Source: Limnoglobus roseus (GTDB taxonomy: Bacteria > Planctomycetota > Planctomycetia > Gemmatales > Gemmataceae). Taken from it: a stretch of DNA of 64,000 nt. Below, in pieces: positions 26,928 through 36,031 of this stretch. Every line of letters starts with the position of its first letter. The first letter of the stretch is position 1. The notes under the pieces were generated by a model. It was given only the letters and a program-made list of their open reading frames with translations. It had not been told where the DNA came from and searched no databases. The stretch lies in NCBI RefSeq assembly GCF_008254045.1, contig NZ_CP042425.1, forward strand, positions 3,472,001-3,536,000. The letters are read 5' to 3'. A program made the translations under genes and the position numbers.

Positions 26928-27902
26928 ATGAGTACGCCGGACGAATTTGCCTGGGCCAGCCCGCAGTTGAAGGAGCAACTCCTCCGCGACCCGGCGGCTG
27001 TGCTGAAGGACCGCGGGCTGAACATTCCGCCCGAGATTCCGCCGGCCGTCGTGAACGAGTTCGTGCGCATCCTGCACCTGCTCTGGGTGGACGGCAAGGT
27101 GGTGCCGATCGAGCAGTTTCACATCGACCCGTCGGACGCCGGTCTGCTGTTCGGCCGCGGCGTGTGGGAGTCGACCAAGACCGTCAACGGCGTGCCGTGG
27201 CTGTGGCCGTTGCACATCGACCGGATGCGGCAAACGGCCGCCCTCCTCGGCATCGACCTGCCCGCAGAACGACTGCCGACCGACAAGCAGGTTCACGAGT
27301 ACGTGCGATCGCTGACGAACCAAGATGTGGTCATCCGCCTGAACGCGACGGCGGGCCGACCGGGGAAGCCGGGGATGGTGTGGATGAGCGCAGCCGTGCA
27401 ACCGGCCCCATTGGAATCGCTGAAACTGCAAACCTGCCGTAGCCCGGTCCACAAGGGCCAGGCGTACCTGACGTTGAAGACGTTCCAGTACGCCACGCGG
27501 TTGCAAATTGGCCAAACCGCTCACCGCCACGGCTTCGATACGGCCCTGCTACTGGACGAGGACGACAACCTGTTGGAAGCCTCGCACGCGAACATCTTCC
27601 TGCGGTTCGCCACCGGGTGGGCGACGCCGAAGGCGAACGGGGGGCTACTTCCGGGTACGGTGCGGCAGGTGCTCATCAGCCACTCACCGCAGCCAATCAC
27701 GGAGCGGGCGATTCCGGTGGCCGAGTTGAAGGACGCGCAAGAGATCTTCGTCACGAACAGCAACGTCGGCATCGTGCCGGTGACGCAGATCGACGACCGG
27801 ATGTTCCCGATCGGCAACGAGACGATCAAGATCAAGCACTGGATCGAACCGCCGCAACCGCCCGGCGTGCAGTACCGCTTCCGCGAGAACCAGCCGGTCT
27901 GA
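26928..27902 (+). CDS. Class IV PLP-dependent aminotransferase
   Basis: The protein has 324 residues. The ATG at 26928 has GAGGA eight bases upstream. The fold-type IV features are present: FGRGVWESTKTVNG near the N-terminal domain, the probable PLP lysine in YLTLKTFQYATR, TALLLDEDDNLLEASHANIF, and LLPGTVRQVLI. The family includes branched-chain aminotransferases, D-amino-acid aminotransferase and aminodeoxychorismate lyase. The sequence does not decide which, and a branched-chain or ADC-lyase-like role is likely. It follows lspA by 35 bp and is probably in the same transcript. Confidence 0.8.
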   Translation: MSTPDEFAWASPQLKEQLLRDPAAVLKDRGLNIPPEIPPAVVNEFVRILHLLWVDGKVVPIEQFHIDPSDAGLLFGRGVWESTKTVNGVPWLWPLHIDRMRQTAALLGIDLPAERLPTDKQVHEYVRSLTNQDVVIRLNATAGRPGKPGMVWMSAAVQPAPLESLKLQTCRSPVHKGQAYLTLKTFQYATRLQIGQTAHRHGFDTALLLDEDDNLLEASHANIFLRFATGWATPKANGGLLPGTVRQVLISHSPQPITERAIPVAELKDAQEIFVTNSNVGIVPVTQIDDRMFPIGNETIKIKHWIEPPQPPGVQYRFRENQPV

Positions 27903-27923
27903 AGTCGGCCGTGTGAAATGAAG

Positions 27924-27970
27924 CGAGGGGTCGGGAGTCGTTTCGCCGTGAAACGACTCCCGACCCCTCG
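27924..27970. terminator. Bidirectional terminator hairpin (21-bp perfect arms)
   Basis: The arms at 27924-27944 and 27950-27970 pair perfectly around 5 nt, between the converging aminotransferase and the small secreted protein gene. Confidence 0.85.
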
Positions 27971-27987
27971 GCAATTCGTCACCAGTG

Positions 27988-28425
27988 TCAGTCGCGAATC
28001 CAGGCCATCGCCCGTCGTTCGCGGTTGCGGCGGCTTAGGCCGGGCGTGTAGTTGGCCGCGACCGTGGCCGGCTTGGTCAGGCCGATGGCGGCCCGCCACT
28101 TGTCGTAAATCTGCTCGAACATCGACTTCGGCTGATTGTCCGTCAGACCCGGGGCGAGCGGCGCGCTGATCGGGGCGGCGAGGTTCGTCAAATCCACTAC
28201 CTGCCCCGGCGGGCGTTGCGTCGTGATCGGGTTTCCGTCCGGCCCGACGTACCCGATGGCTTGGCCGACCTTCGTACCGACGGCCGGTTGATTCGCGCCG
28301 ACGGCCGTGAACACCGGCTTCCCCACCGGCACGCCCGTGGTGGCGAACGGCGAGAGGACCGACTGCGCCGACGCGAAGCCCGTCGTCACCAGGACGCCGG
28401 CGAGACCGAACAGAATGCGGATCAT
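27988..28425 (-). CDS. Small secreted protein of unknown function
   Basis: The protein has 145 residues. The start at 28425 begins a signal peptide (IRILFGLAGVLVTTGFASAQ) and has AGGGGG upstream. The mature part is rich in Pro and Gly with no recognised domain. It ends LSRRNRERRAMAWIRD. It is divergent from the SH3-like gene at 28594. Confidence 0.55.
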   Translation of the reverse strand: MIRILFGLAGVLVTTGFASAQSVLSPFATTGVPVGKPVFTAVGANQPAVGTKVGQAIGYVGPDGNPITTQRPPGQVVDLTNLAAPISAPLAPGLTDNQPKSMFEQIYDKWRAAIGLTKPATVAANYTPGLSRRNRERRAMAWIRD

Positions 28426-28593
28426 GTCTAGAGACCCCCTCGGAAACTGAGACTGCGCGTTATGCCGAGGGCGGGGGTGGCTGTCAAGCAGCAAGTGGGA
28501 AGAATCGGTGGCAGTCGCTTCGCCTTGACACGATCCCGGCCCGCGTTATGACCGGGGTTCCTGCAAAATACTCCTGCCACGTCGGAGGCGGTT

Positions 28594-29763
28594 ATGCGCC
28601 CAGTTATCCGTCGGGGTTTCCTGTCCGCGTTCGCCGTCTTCGGGCTGGCCTCGGACGGGTTCGCCCAGACTGCGTCCCAGCAACTCGGCACCGTCACGGT
28701 CGCGGAAGTCACCCTGCGGGCCGCCCCGAAAGCCGACGCCCCGGACGCCGGGCAACTCTTCCGCGGTCTTGACGTGATAGTCCACCACGCGGAAGGCGAC
28801 GACTGGCTCGCGATTCAACCGCCGCCGGGCACGATTAGCTGGATCAACCACAAGTTCGTGGCCGTCAGCAAGGACAAGGGCTTCCCGCAGAACGCGGTTG
28901 TGAACTCCGATGGCGAGGTGAAGATCGCCGTCGGCAAGGCCGGCGTGAACAAGCCGCTCGACACCCGCAAGACGGCCGTGCCCGACGGCACCATCGTCCG
29001 CGTGCTGGCGGCCGGCGTGAAGAGCGACGAAGACCAGAGCATGTGGTACCCGATTCAACCGCTGAAGGACGACTTCCGGTACATCCCAAAGGCGATGGTG
29101 CAACTCGGCAGCCCGGCGGCCGAGAACGTGGTGGTGAAGTCACCGAAGGGCGTGATGCCGGCCGCGGCGTCGTCTGAGAATCTCACGGCCGCGATTCCGG
29201 CGAAGGCGTCGGCGTACCCGAACAAGCCGGCCGGTTGGCCGAACACGAACGCGACCTGGAGCGAGGCCGAGACGGCCGAACAGGGGAAGGACTACGACAA
29301 GGCCGTGAAGCTGTACTTCCAACTGGCCCGTGAGATGAACGGCAGTGGCGGCGACACCGACCTGGCGAACCTCTGCTACACCCGTATCCACGCCATCCGC
29401 GAGCGGAACCGCGAAGCCCAGGGGTTGAAGGACAACAACTGGACCGCCCCGAAGGGGGATTCGCCGAAGGTCGAGCCGAAGAAGGACGATCCCTGGATGA
29501 AGCGTGAGGAGGCCGGCGCGGCGAAGCCGACCTGGACCGGGGCCGGCACCCTCCGTCTCGCGTCGGTGCGGGCAAAGGACAAGCAGTACTACGCGCTCGA
29601 AGACAGCCGCGGCAATCTGCTCTACTACGCCGTCACCGGGGCCAACGGCATCGACCTTGAGAAGTACCTGAAGAAGAAGGTCGATCTCTTCGGCACCGTC
29701 AGCTACCCGGCGGAACTCCGCTACGGCGTCGTGACGGTGACGCGGGTCGACGCCGCGAAGTAG
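28594..29763 (+). CDS. Secreted SH3-domain-like protein
   Basis: The protein has 389 residues. A signal peptide (about 1-25, GFAQTASQQ) is followed by two bacterial SH3-like regions, TVTVAEVTLRAAPKADAPDAG at about 33-53 with WLAIQPPPGTISWINHKFV, and a second at about 105-165. A helical stretch (about 210-265) resembles a tetratricopeptide unit, and the C-terminal part (TWTGAGTLRLASVRA) looks like a small beta barrel. SH3b domains bind peptidoglycan or peptides, so a cell-wall-associated role is plausible. The catalytic domains usually found beside SH3b are absent. Confidence 0.68.
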   Translation: MRPVIRRGFLSAFAVFGLASDGFAQTASQQLGTVTVAEVTLRAAPKADAPDAGQLFRGLDVIVHHAEGDDWLAIQPPPGTISWINHKFVAVSKDKGFPQNAVVNSDGEVKIAVGKAGVNKPLDTRKTAVPDGTIVRVLAAGVKSDEDQSMWYPIQPLKDDFRYIPKAMVQLGSPAAENVVVKSPKGVMPAAASSENLTAAIPAKASAYPNKPAGWPNTNATWSEAETAEQGKDYDKAVKLYFQLAREMNGSGGDTDLANLCYTRIHAIRERNREAQGLKDNNWTAPKGDSPKVEPKKDDPWMKREEAGAAKPTWTGAGTLRLASVRAKDKQYYALEDSRGNLLYYAVTGANGIDLEKYLKKKVDLFGTVSYPAELRYGVVTVTRVDAAK

Positions 29764-29800
29764 TCCTTCCCGGCCTGACAGAGACGGACCGGAAGGGCAC

Positions 29801-31918
29801 TCAATCGTCGTCCCGCGACCGCCGCCGGGCACGCGGTCGGTCGTCATCATCGTCATCTCTTTTGCGGCTCCGGGGCTGGTCGTCGTCATTGTCCCGTCGG
29901 CTGCTCCGACGCGAGGGGCGGTCCTCATCGTCGGCATCCCGGCGGCTCCGCTTCGAGGGCCGCTCGTCATCATCATCGGCAGCACGGCGGGCCACCGGCG
30001 TCCGGCGGGTTGGCCCCTTACTCTTGCCCTTCGAACTCGTGCTTTTCTTGCCGCCGCCCGGCATTCGGAAGCCGGTGATGCCCCAGCCGACCAGGCCCAA
30101 CACGACCAGCACCCCGACGACGAAGCCCGCGATTAATCCGATGTTCGAGCCCCCTTCGGCCGGCGCGGGGGCAACGGCCAGCAGGTCGTTCGGATTCGGC
30201 GCGGGGCGGGCGGCATTCTCGATCGGATTCGGGTTCGCGTTCCGGTTCGGCACGGCCGCGGCCGGCGCGGGGGCTGGTGTGTCGGGCCGCGGTTCGACGT
30301 TCGGTCGCGCGGCCGGCGGGTCGGCGACGATCGGTTCCGCCCGCGGCTCGACCTTCACGCCGAGGTCGGCCGGGTCGCTCTTCTCGGACCAACCCGGCCG
30401 CTCGTAGGACTCGTCGAAGAACGTCACGGCCGTCACTGCCGCTTCGGTCGTGTACCGCTCGAACCGCACCGGCATGAACGTCACCTTCGCGGCCACCTTC
30501 GACCGGCCGTCGGTCGTCAGGGCCTTCTGAATCCGGTCGCCGAACTCCGGCTTCACGTACAGTTTCACCTCGCGGATCAGGCGGCCGAGGCGGTCGGTGA
30601 CCATCAGCCGCTTCACCTTCAACTCTTCGCCGTTGGCCCGCGGCCCCTCGTCGCTGACGCTGGTAATCATCATCGAGTACTGGTAGCTGCGGCCGATCGT
30701 GGGCGTGCCGTTCACCTGGAATTCGCGGTAGCGGCGCATCTCCTCATACGTGTTGAAGCCGCCCGCCTGCGGGGCCCGCGGGTCCGGGCCTTCGCGCCCG
30801 CCGGTGCGGGGAACTCCGCCGCCGGGCCGGGGGTCGTCGCCGGTCGCCACGCGGGACGAGTCGCCGGCCATCCGCTGGGCCTTGCTGCGGCTCGTCTTGC
30901 CGTCGGCGTTCGTCCAGGTGAATTGAAGCCAGAAGTGCGACCCGGCCGGCACCGGGAACACCACCGCGAACGCCGCGTCCGGCGCGACCGTGGCGGGGTA
31001 GTTCTGCGCGCCGGGCATCTTGGACACATCGCCGGCCGTGCCGAAGGCGTTCGGCGACGGCGCGACCCACGCCGTCAGGTTCTCGTACCGCACACCGTTG
31101 TCCACCGCCTTGTAGTCGAGCCGCACCTGCTTCGGGTTCCCTTCGATCCACGAGATGGTCGGCAGGGCGAAGTGGATGTCGTCCACGGCCTTGCGGACCA
31201 TTGCGGGCGGCACGGCGAACCCGATGCCCGCGCCGACGACGGTCTTGACCGCCACGCCGACGAGTTTGCCCTCGGGCGAGACGACCGGCCCGCCGCTGTT
31301 GCCGGGGTTCAGCGCGCCGTTGAGTTGCACGCTGACGACCTCGCCGGTTGCGTCGGTCCGGTTGCTCGACACGGTGGCCGTGCCGATGGAGATTTCCGGG
31401 TTCCGGTCGCCGGCCGCCAAGGCTTCGCCGAATGGGAAGCCGCAGACGTACACGGTGCTCGTCTCGGGCAGGCGGTCGGCCCCGGTGAGGGACAACGGCT
31501 CCGGGATGGACTTGAGCGCCTTCACTTTGAGCAGGGCGATGTCGTCGGCCTTGTTCTCGTAAACGACCTCGCCCTTAACGGTCCACTCGGTGGTGGCCGC
31601 CCCGCTGTTGAAGACGACCTCGATCACCGGCTTCCCGCCCGCTACGCCGCCACCGCCGCGACCGAACCCCGGCGGCATCCGCCCTTGTCTGGGGGTCGGC
31701 GGTTCAATGACGTGGTAGTTCGTGACGATCAGGCCGTAATCCTTGGTCGCCTGCACGACGAACCCGGACCCCGACCCGGCCAGGTCGCCGAGCGACACCT
31801 TGACGAACACCGTCGCGGCCTTGATTTTCTTCAGTTGGTCGGGCGGGAGTGCCTGTTGGGCGGTGGCCGGGAGGGCGAGAATTGCAACGATCCAACACGT
31901 CAACAAGGGGCGAAGCAT
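29801..31918 (-). CDS. HtrA-like serine protease with membrane anchor and Arg/Asp-rich tail
   Basis: The protein has 705 residues. A signal peptide (about 1-21) precedes a trypsin-like S1C domain with the catalytic triad H69 (TNYHVIE), D126 (DDIALLKV) and S208 (PGNSGGPVV). No clear PDZ domain follows. A beta-rich middle region and a Pro/Ala-rich linker lead to one membrane segment (about 594-616, [19 protein letters not shown]), then a tail of about 86 residues (620-705) of alternating Arg/Lys/Ser and Asp runs. The protease lies outside the membrane and the charged tail inside. Such tails recur in two other proteins here. Confidence 0.82.
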   Translation of the reverse strand: MLRPLLTCWIVAILALPATAQQALPPDQLKKIKAATVFVKVSLGDLAGSGSGFVVQATKDYGLIVTNYHVIEPPTPRQGRMPPGFGRGGGGVAGGKPVIEVVFNSGAATTEWTVKGEVVYENKADDIALLKVKALKSIPEPLSLTGADRLPETSTVYVCGFPFGEALAAGDRNPEISIGTATVSSNRTDATGEVVSVQLNGALNPGNSGGPVVSPEGKLVGVAVKTVVGAGIGFAVPPAMVRKAVDDIHFALPTISWIEGNPKQVRLDYKAVDNGVRYENLTAWVAPSPNAFGTAGDVSKMPGAQNYPATVAPDAAFAVVFPVPAGSHFWLQFTWTNADGKTSRSKAQRMAGDSSRVATGDDPRPGGGVPRTGGREGPDPRAPQAGGFNTYEEMRRYREFQVNGTPTIGRSYQYSMMITSVSDEGPRANGEELKVKRLMVTDRLGRLIREVKLYVKPEFGDRIQKALTTDGRSKVAAKVTFMPVRFERYTTEAAVTAVTFFDESYERPGWSEKSDPADLGVKVEPRAEPIVADPPAARPNVEPRPDTPAPAPAAAVPNRNANPNPIENAARPAPNPNDLLAVAPAPAEGGSNIGLIAGFVVGVLVVLGLVGWGITGFRMPGGGKKSTSSKGKSKGPTRRTPVARRAADDDDERPSKRSRRDADDEDRPSRRSSRRDNDDDQPRSRKRDDDDDDRPRARRRSRDDD

Positions 31919-32163
31919 GGAAGGGCCTCCGACGAAACAAATATCAGAAAATCGAATCGTACCACGCCCGCCGGGTGGTCGCCAGGGGGCACTCGGTCGG
32001 CGACGTTATTTTCGCCCCGCCCGCCTCACGACCGAACAATGATGAGTATTTGCTGTTGAACTCACCGCCGAATGGGTTATGCTCGAACCTGCCCGAGGAA
32101 TCCTCGTTCCTCAATCCATCACGTTCGTTCGCCTCAACTTCTCTTCTTTTTTTTGAGGTGTCT

Positions 32164-33174
32164 ATGCGTCCGTCTTTCTCCCGGCGTGGCTTCACGCTCA
32201 TCGAGTTGTTAGTCGTCATCGCCATCATCGCGATCCTCATCGGCTTGCTGTTGCCGGCCGTGCAGAAGGTCCGCGAGGCCGCCGCGCGGATGAGTTGCAC
32301 TAACAACCTGAAACAGATGGGCCTGGCGTGCCAGAGCCACCACGACACGATGGGCGCGTTCCCGCCCGGTGTGTACGCCCCGCCGGTCGCGTGGTCCGGG
32401 TCCACGCAGCCGAATAGCAACTGGGTGGCCCCGTGGGCCGACCCCAACAGCGGGTGCTGCCCGTGGGGAGCGTACAGTTGGGCTGCCCGCATCCTGCCGT
32501 ACGCCGAGGCCCAGAACATCTACAACTCGATCAACTTCAACGTCCCCGCTTACGCGGCGAACGTCCCGGAGGACACCGGCGGCTTCGGCGGCGGGCCGAA
32601 CGTGGACCGCGGCCCTGGCAACCCGACCGTCGGCGGCAGCCCGAACCCGAATATCACGGCGGCGAACAACATGCCGAAGTTCTTCGTCTGCCCGTCGGCA
32701 ATCCGTGGCCGCCTGGGGTTCGCGAACACAAACAAGGACTACGCGATGGTCTACGACTCCGGGCGGGCTGGCTTCTCGGAAACGTGCTGTCCGGAACGAT
32801 CGGCTTCGCCAGACTATTGGGGCATGGGCTGGATCAACAGCAAGCTCGGCATGAAGGACGTCACCGACGGCACCAGCAACACCATGTACATCAGTGAGAA
32901 GTCGAACAACGCGAACCAGAGTTGGTGCTTCGACGGCAGCGGGTGCAATCAGTTCTTTTGGGTCCACCACCAGTCGCAGGGCCTCATCACCGCGTCGCAG
33001 TCGCCGAACTGGTCGCAGAAGGGCAACAGTCGGGCCGCCACCGGGTCGCACACCGGCGGGATCATGACCGTCTTCGTGGACGGCCACGTCGCGTTCGTTC
33101 CGAACACCATCGACCTGAACGTCTACATGGCGCTCGGCACCCGCAACCAGGGCGATATCGCGACCGCCCCGTAA
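32164..33174 (+). CDS. DUF1559 (pseudopilin-like) protein
   Basis: The protein has 336 residues. The start at 32164 opens the type IV prepilin-like leader, [19 protein letters not shown], with the prepilin peptidase site after the Gly and the Glu at +5. The conserved DUF1559 region follows ([31 protein letters not shown], and a C-terminal [10 protein letters not shown]). DUF1559 proteins occur in dozens to hundreds of copies per planctomycete genome. They are probably anchored by the pilin helix and involved in surface or secretion structures. A small lipoprotein gene follows. Confidence 0.92.
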   Translation: MRPSFSRRGFTLIELLVVIAIIAILIGLLLPAVQKVREAAARMSCTNNLKQMGLACQSHHDTMGAFPPGVYAPPVAWSGSTQPNSNWVAPWADPNSGCCPWGAYSWAARILPYAEAQNIYNSINFNVPAYAANVPEDTGGFGGGPNVDRGPGNPTVGGSPNPNITAANNMPKFFVCPSAIRGRLGFANTNKDYAMVYDSGRAGFSETCCPERSASPDYWGMGWINSKLGMKDVTDGTSNTMYISEKSNNANQSWCFDGSGCNQFFWVHHQSQGLITASQSPNWSQKGNSRAATGSHTGGIMTVFVDGHVAFVPNTIDLNVYMALGTRNQGDIATAP

Positions 33175-33257
33175 CCCCCGCCGGACCTCCCTTTCGCACC
33201 GCCGGCTTTCGGGCCGGCGGGCTTTCCCCCATTTCTCCCGTTCGAAAGGCACCAACG

Positions 33258-33680
33258 GTGTTGACACGAAAACTCGTCGGGTTGATCCTCCTCTGCGCCC
33301 TGGTTTTGCCCGGCTGCGGTGGGGACGGCCCCGTTGTCCCGGTCTCGGGGACGCTGTCCTACAAGGGTAAGCCGGTGGCGAACGCCTACGTCCATTTCGT
33401 CCCGCAGAAGGGCCGGCCGAGCATGGGTTCGACGGACGCCGACGGCCGGTTCGAGCTGTCCTACGACCCCCAGACGAAAGGGGCCGAGCGCGGCAAGCAC
33501 CGCGTGTTCGTTCAGTTCGACGGGCTCGCGGCGCAGTCGAAGCCGGGTGCGATCCCCGGCAAGGCGGTCGGTCCGCCGGCCGATCAGAAGGCGTTCTTCG
33601 ACAAGTACAGCGGCTCGAACTCGAAGGTCGAAGTCACGGTCGAGAAGGCCGAGAGCGGTCTGAAGCTCGACTGGGATTGA
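33258..33680 (+). CDS. Small lipoprotein with carboxypeptidase-regulatory-like domain
   Basis: The protein has 140 residues from GTG at 33258 (TTG at 33261 is the alternative), with AAAGG upstream. The signal ends in the lipobox LVLPGC. The mature domain begins VPVSGTLSYKGKPVANAYVHF, which is the start of a transthyretin-like or carboxypeptidase-regulatory-like beta-sandwich common after DUF1559 genes in planctomycetes. A role together with the DUF1559 protein is inferred from adjacency only. Confidence 0.78.
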   Translation: MLTRKLVGLILLCALVLPGCGGDGPVVPVSGTLSYKGKPVANAYVHFVPQKGRPSMGSTDADGRFELSYDPQTKGAERGKHRVFVQFDGLAAQSKPGAIPGKAVGPPADQKAFFDKYSGSNSKVEVTVEKAESGLKLDWD

Positions 33681-33766
33681 AGTCGGCGGTGCCGGAAGTT
33701 CGCCCCTTCCGCCGTCAGCCATTACAATCTCGGCACGTTCGCACCAATCTCATCCGAGTGCCGATC

Positions 33767-35992
33767 ATGGCCGAAGATAAAAAGGTCGTGCCGCAGGCCC
33801 AGGATCTGGAGACGGCGGCCTCTTCCGAGTCGCTCGCCGACGCGAAGTCGCAAGCCTTTCTCCCGTCCACGGAAGTCAACCTTCCCGCCATCCCTGGGTA
33901 CGAACTCCTGGAGAAAATCGGGCAGGGCGGCATGGGTGTCGTCTACAAGGCCCGCCACCTTCAACTCGGACGATTCGTGGCGATCAAACTGATCCCGAAC
34001 GCGGATCAGGTTCCGCGAGTGCTCGTGGAGAGGTTCTTCAACGAGGCCCGCGTGACGGCCCTCATCAGTCATCCAAATCTCGTGGAGCTGTTTGAAGTCG
34101 CGCCCGCCGGTAGCACGATTTACTACAGCATGGAGTTGCTCCCCAAGGGGTCACTCTCGGATTGGCTTCGGCGGTCCGCCGCGGTCGATCTTCCACGGAT
34201 GCTTCCCATCCTCAAGAAGATCGTTAGCGCGGTGGCCGTGGTTCACGCCCACGGAGTCACGCACCGCGATCTGAAGCCTGCGAACATCCTGTTCAGCGAG
34301 TTCGACGAGCCGAAGGTGACGGATTTCGGCCTTGCGAAGTCCCCCGATTCGGAGTTGACCGGCACCCACGCCGTGATGGGCACCGTCCACTACATGTCGC
34401 CGGAACAGGCTCAGGGGCACGCCAAGCAAATCGGCCCGCCGTCGGACGTCTGGTCGCTCGGCGTGATCTTGTACGAGTGCCTGACCGGAAAGCGACCGTT
34501 CGCGGCCGACAGTTCCTTCGCCGTCATGACGCGGATCGTACAGGACGACCCCACGCCGCCGCGGGAACTGAACGCCGCCCTGCCACCGGACCTGGCCGCG
34601 GTCATCGCGAAGTGCCTGAGGAAGAAGGCCGCCGAGCGGTACCCGAGCGCGGTCGAACTGTCGGCGGCCCTGCAACTGGTTTGGCTCGACGGGCCGGAAG
34701 CCGAAACGCTGACGCACGTCCCGGCTCGCCGGACTCCGGTTCCCTCGGCCCGCACGGCGAAGAATTCGCGAGTACGAATCGCGGTCGCCGTGCTGGTCGT
34801 CGCCGTTCTTGCGGTCGGCGGAGTGTTCCTCTACCCGTTAGTGCGGACGGGGGAGCAATCAGCTTCGACGCCGAATTCACCGGTTGCGACGGCCGCGGCG
34901 GACCCCACGCCGAAGGCCAACCCGTCGGCGCAATTGCTCGACGACATCAAAAAGGACGCCGAGCGGACCAAACAGGAACGCGACCGGATTTCGAAGGACT
35001 TGCAGGATTTGATTTTCCGAGACCCCGGTGACGGAAAGAACGCGGCGAAGAACCCGAAGACGCCGATCAAGCCGGCCGCCGACTACTGGACGGCGTTCAC
35101 GCAGACGAAGCAGACGACGCTGACCGGGCACGCGGCGAAGGTCACGTTCGCCATGTTCAGCCCGGACGGCACGCGGGTCGTTACCGCGAGTGAAGACAAG
35201 ACTGTGAAGGTGTGGGACGCCGCGACCGGGGCGGAGGTTCTCACGCTGAAGGGGCACACCTTCGGCGTCTTCACCGCCGCGTTCAGCCCCGACGGCACAC
35301 GGATCGTCACCGCCGGCCACGACGCCACGGGCCGCATCTGGGACGCCAAAACGGGGGCCGAACTCCTCAGCCTGAAGACCCCGCACTCTTACGGCAGCTT
35401 CTACTCCGCCCTGTACAGCGCGGACGGCAAGCAGATCGTGGCCGCCGTCACATCCGACTACTCGGCCGCCGTCTGGGACGCCACCACCGGGCAAGAGGTG
35501 CGCGACTTCAAAGGGCACGGGCGGGCCGTCGGGTTCGCCGCATTTAACCCGGACGGGTCGCGGGTTGTCACCGCCAGCGACGACGCCACGGCGAAGGTCT
35601 GGGACGCGAAAACCGGCACCGAAATGTTCACCTTCAAGGGGCACACCGACTGGGTGAAGACGGCGATGTTCAGCCCGGACGGCACGCGGATCGTCTCCGC
35701 GAGTTGGGACCGAACGGCGAAGGTGTGGGACGCGAAGACCGGGGCCGAGATGCTCACCCTCAAAGCGGGCGAGGGCATCGTTCACTCCGCGGCGTACAGC
35801 GCCGACGGCTCGCGGATCGTGACCGCCGGGGGCGACTATCTCGGCCGGGTCTGGGACGCGACGACCGGCAAGCAAGTGTTAACCCTGGAAGGCCACGGGC
35901 GGACGGTCTTCTCGGCCGCGTTCAGCCCGGACGGGTCGCGGATCGTGACGGCCGGCGACGACGGCACGGCTAGAATCTGGACCGCCAAGTAG
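33767..35992 (+). CDS. Transmembrane Ser/Thr protein kinase with WD40 propeller
   Basis: The protein has 741 residues. The ATG at 33767 fits the kinase domain start. The kinase (about 45-310) is intact: glycine loop GQGGMGVVYKA, catalytic lysine in VAIKLI, HRD at 166-168 in HRDLKPAN, DFG in VTDFGLAKS and APE-equivalent SPEQAQG. One membrane segment (about 335-357, VAVLVVAVLAVGGVFLY) separates it from a charged linker and seven WD40 repeats (about 445-741) with VWD/IWD motifs. The propeller lies outside and the kinase inside, so it probably senses or binds an external ligand. Confidence 0.9.
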   Translation: MAEDKKVVPQAQDLETAASSESLADAKSQAFLPSTEVNLPAIPGYELLEKIGQGGMGVVYKARHLQLGRFVAIKLIPNADQVPRVLVERFFNEARVTALISHPNLVELFEVAPAGSTIYYSMELLPKGSLSDWLRRSAAVDLPRMLPILKKIVSAVAVVHAHGVTHRDLKPANILFSEFDEPKVTDFGLAKSPDSELTGTHAVMGTVHYMSPEQAQGHAKQIGPPSDVWSLGVILYECLTGKRPFAADSSFAVMTRIVQDDPTPPRELNAALPPDLAAVIAKCLRKKAAERYPSAVELSAALQLVWLDGPEAETLTHVPARRTPVPSARTAKNSRVRIAVAVLVVAVLAVGGVFLYPLVRTGEQSASTPNSPVATAAADPTPKANPSAQLLDDIKKDAERTKQERDRISKDLQDLIFRDPGDGKNAAKNPKTPIKPAADYWTAFTQTKQTTLTGHAAKVTFAMFSPDGTRVVTASEDKTVKVWDAATGAEVLTLKGHTFGVFTAAFSPDGTRIVTAGHDATGRIWDAKTGAELLSLKTPHSYGSFYSALYSADGKQIVAAVTSDYSAAVWDATTGQEVRDFKGHGRAVGFAAFNPDGSRVVTASDDATAKVWDAKTGTEMFTFKGHTDWVKTAMFSPDGTRIVSASWDRTAKVWDAKTGAEMLTLKAGEGIVHSAAYSADGSRIVTAGGDYLGRVWDATTGKQVLTLEGHGRTVFSAAFSPDGSRIVTAGDDGTARIWTAK

Positions 35993-36031
35993 AACGGTCA
36001 CGGTCGCGCGTTCGGCTCAGCCGACGCCCGT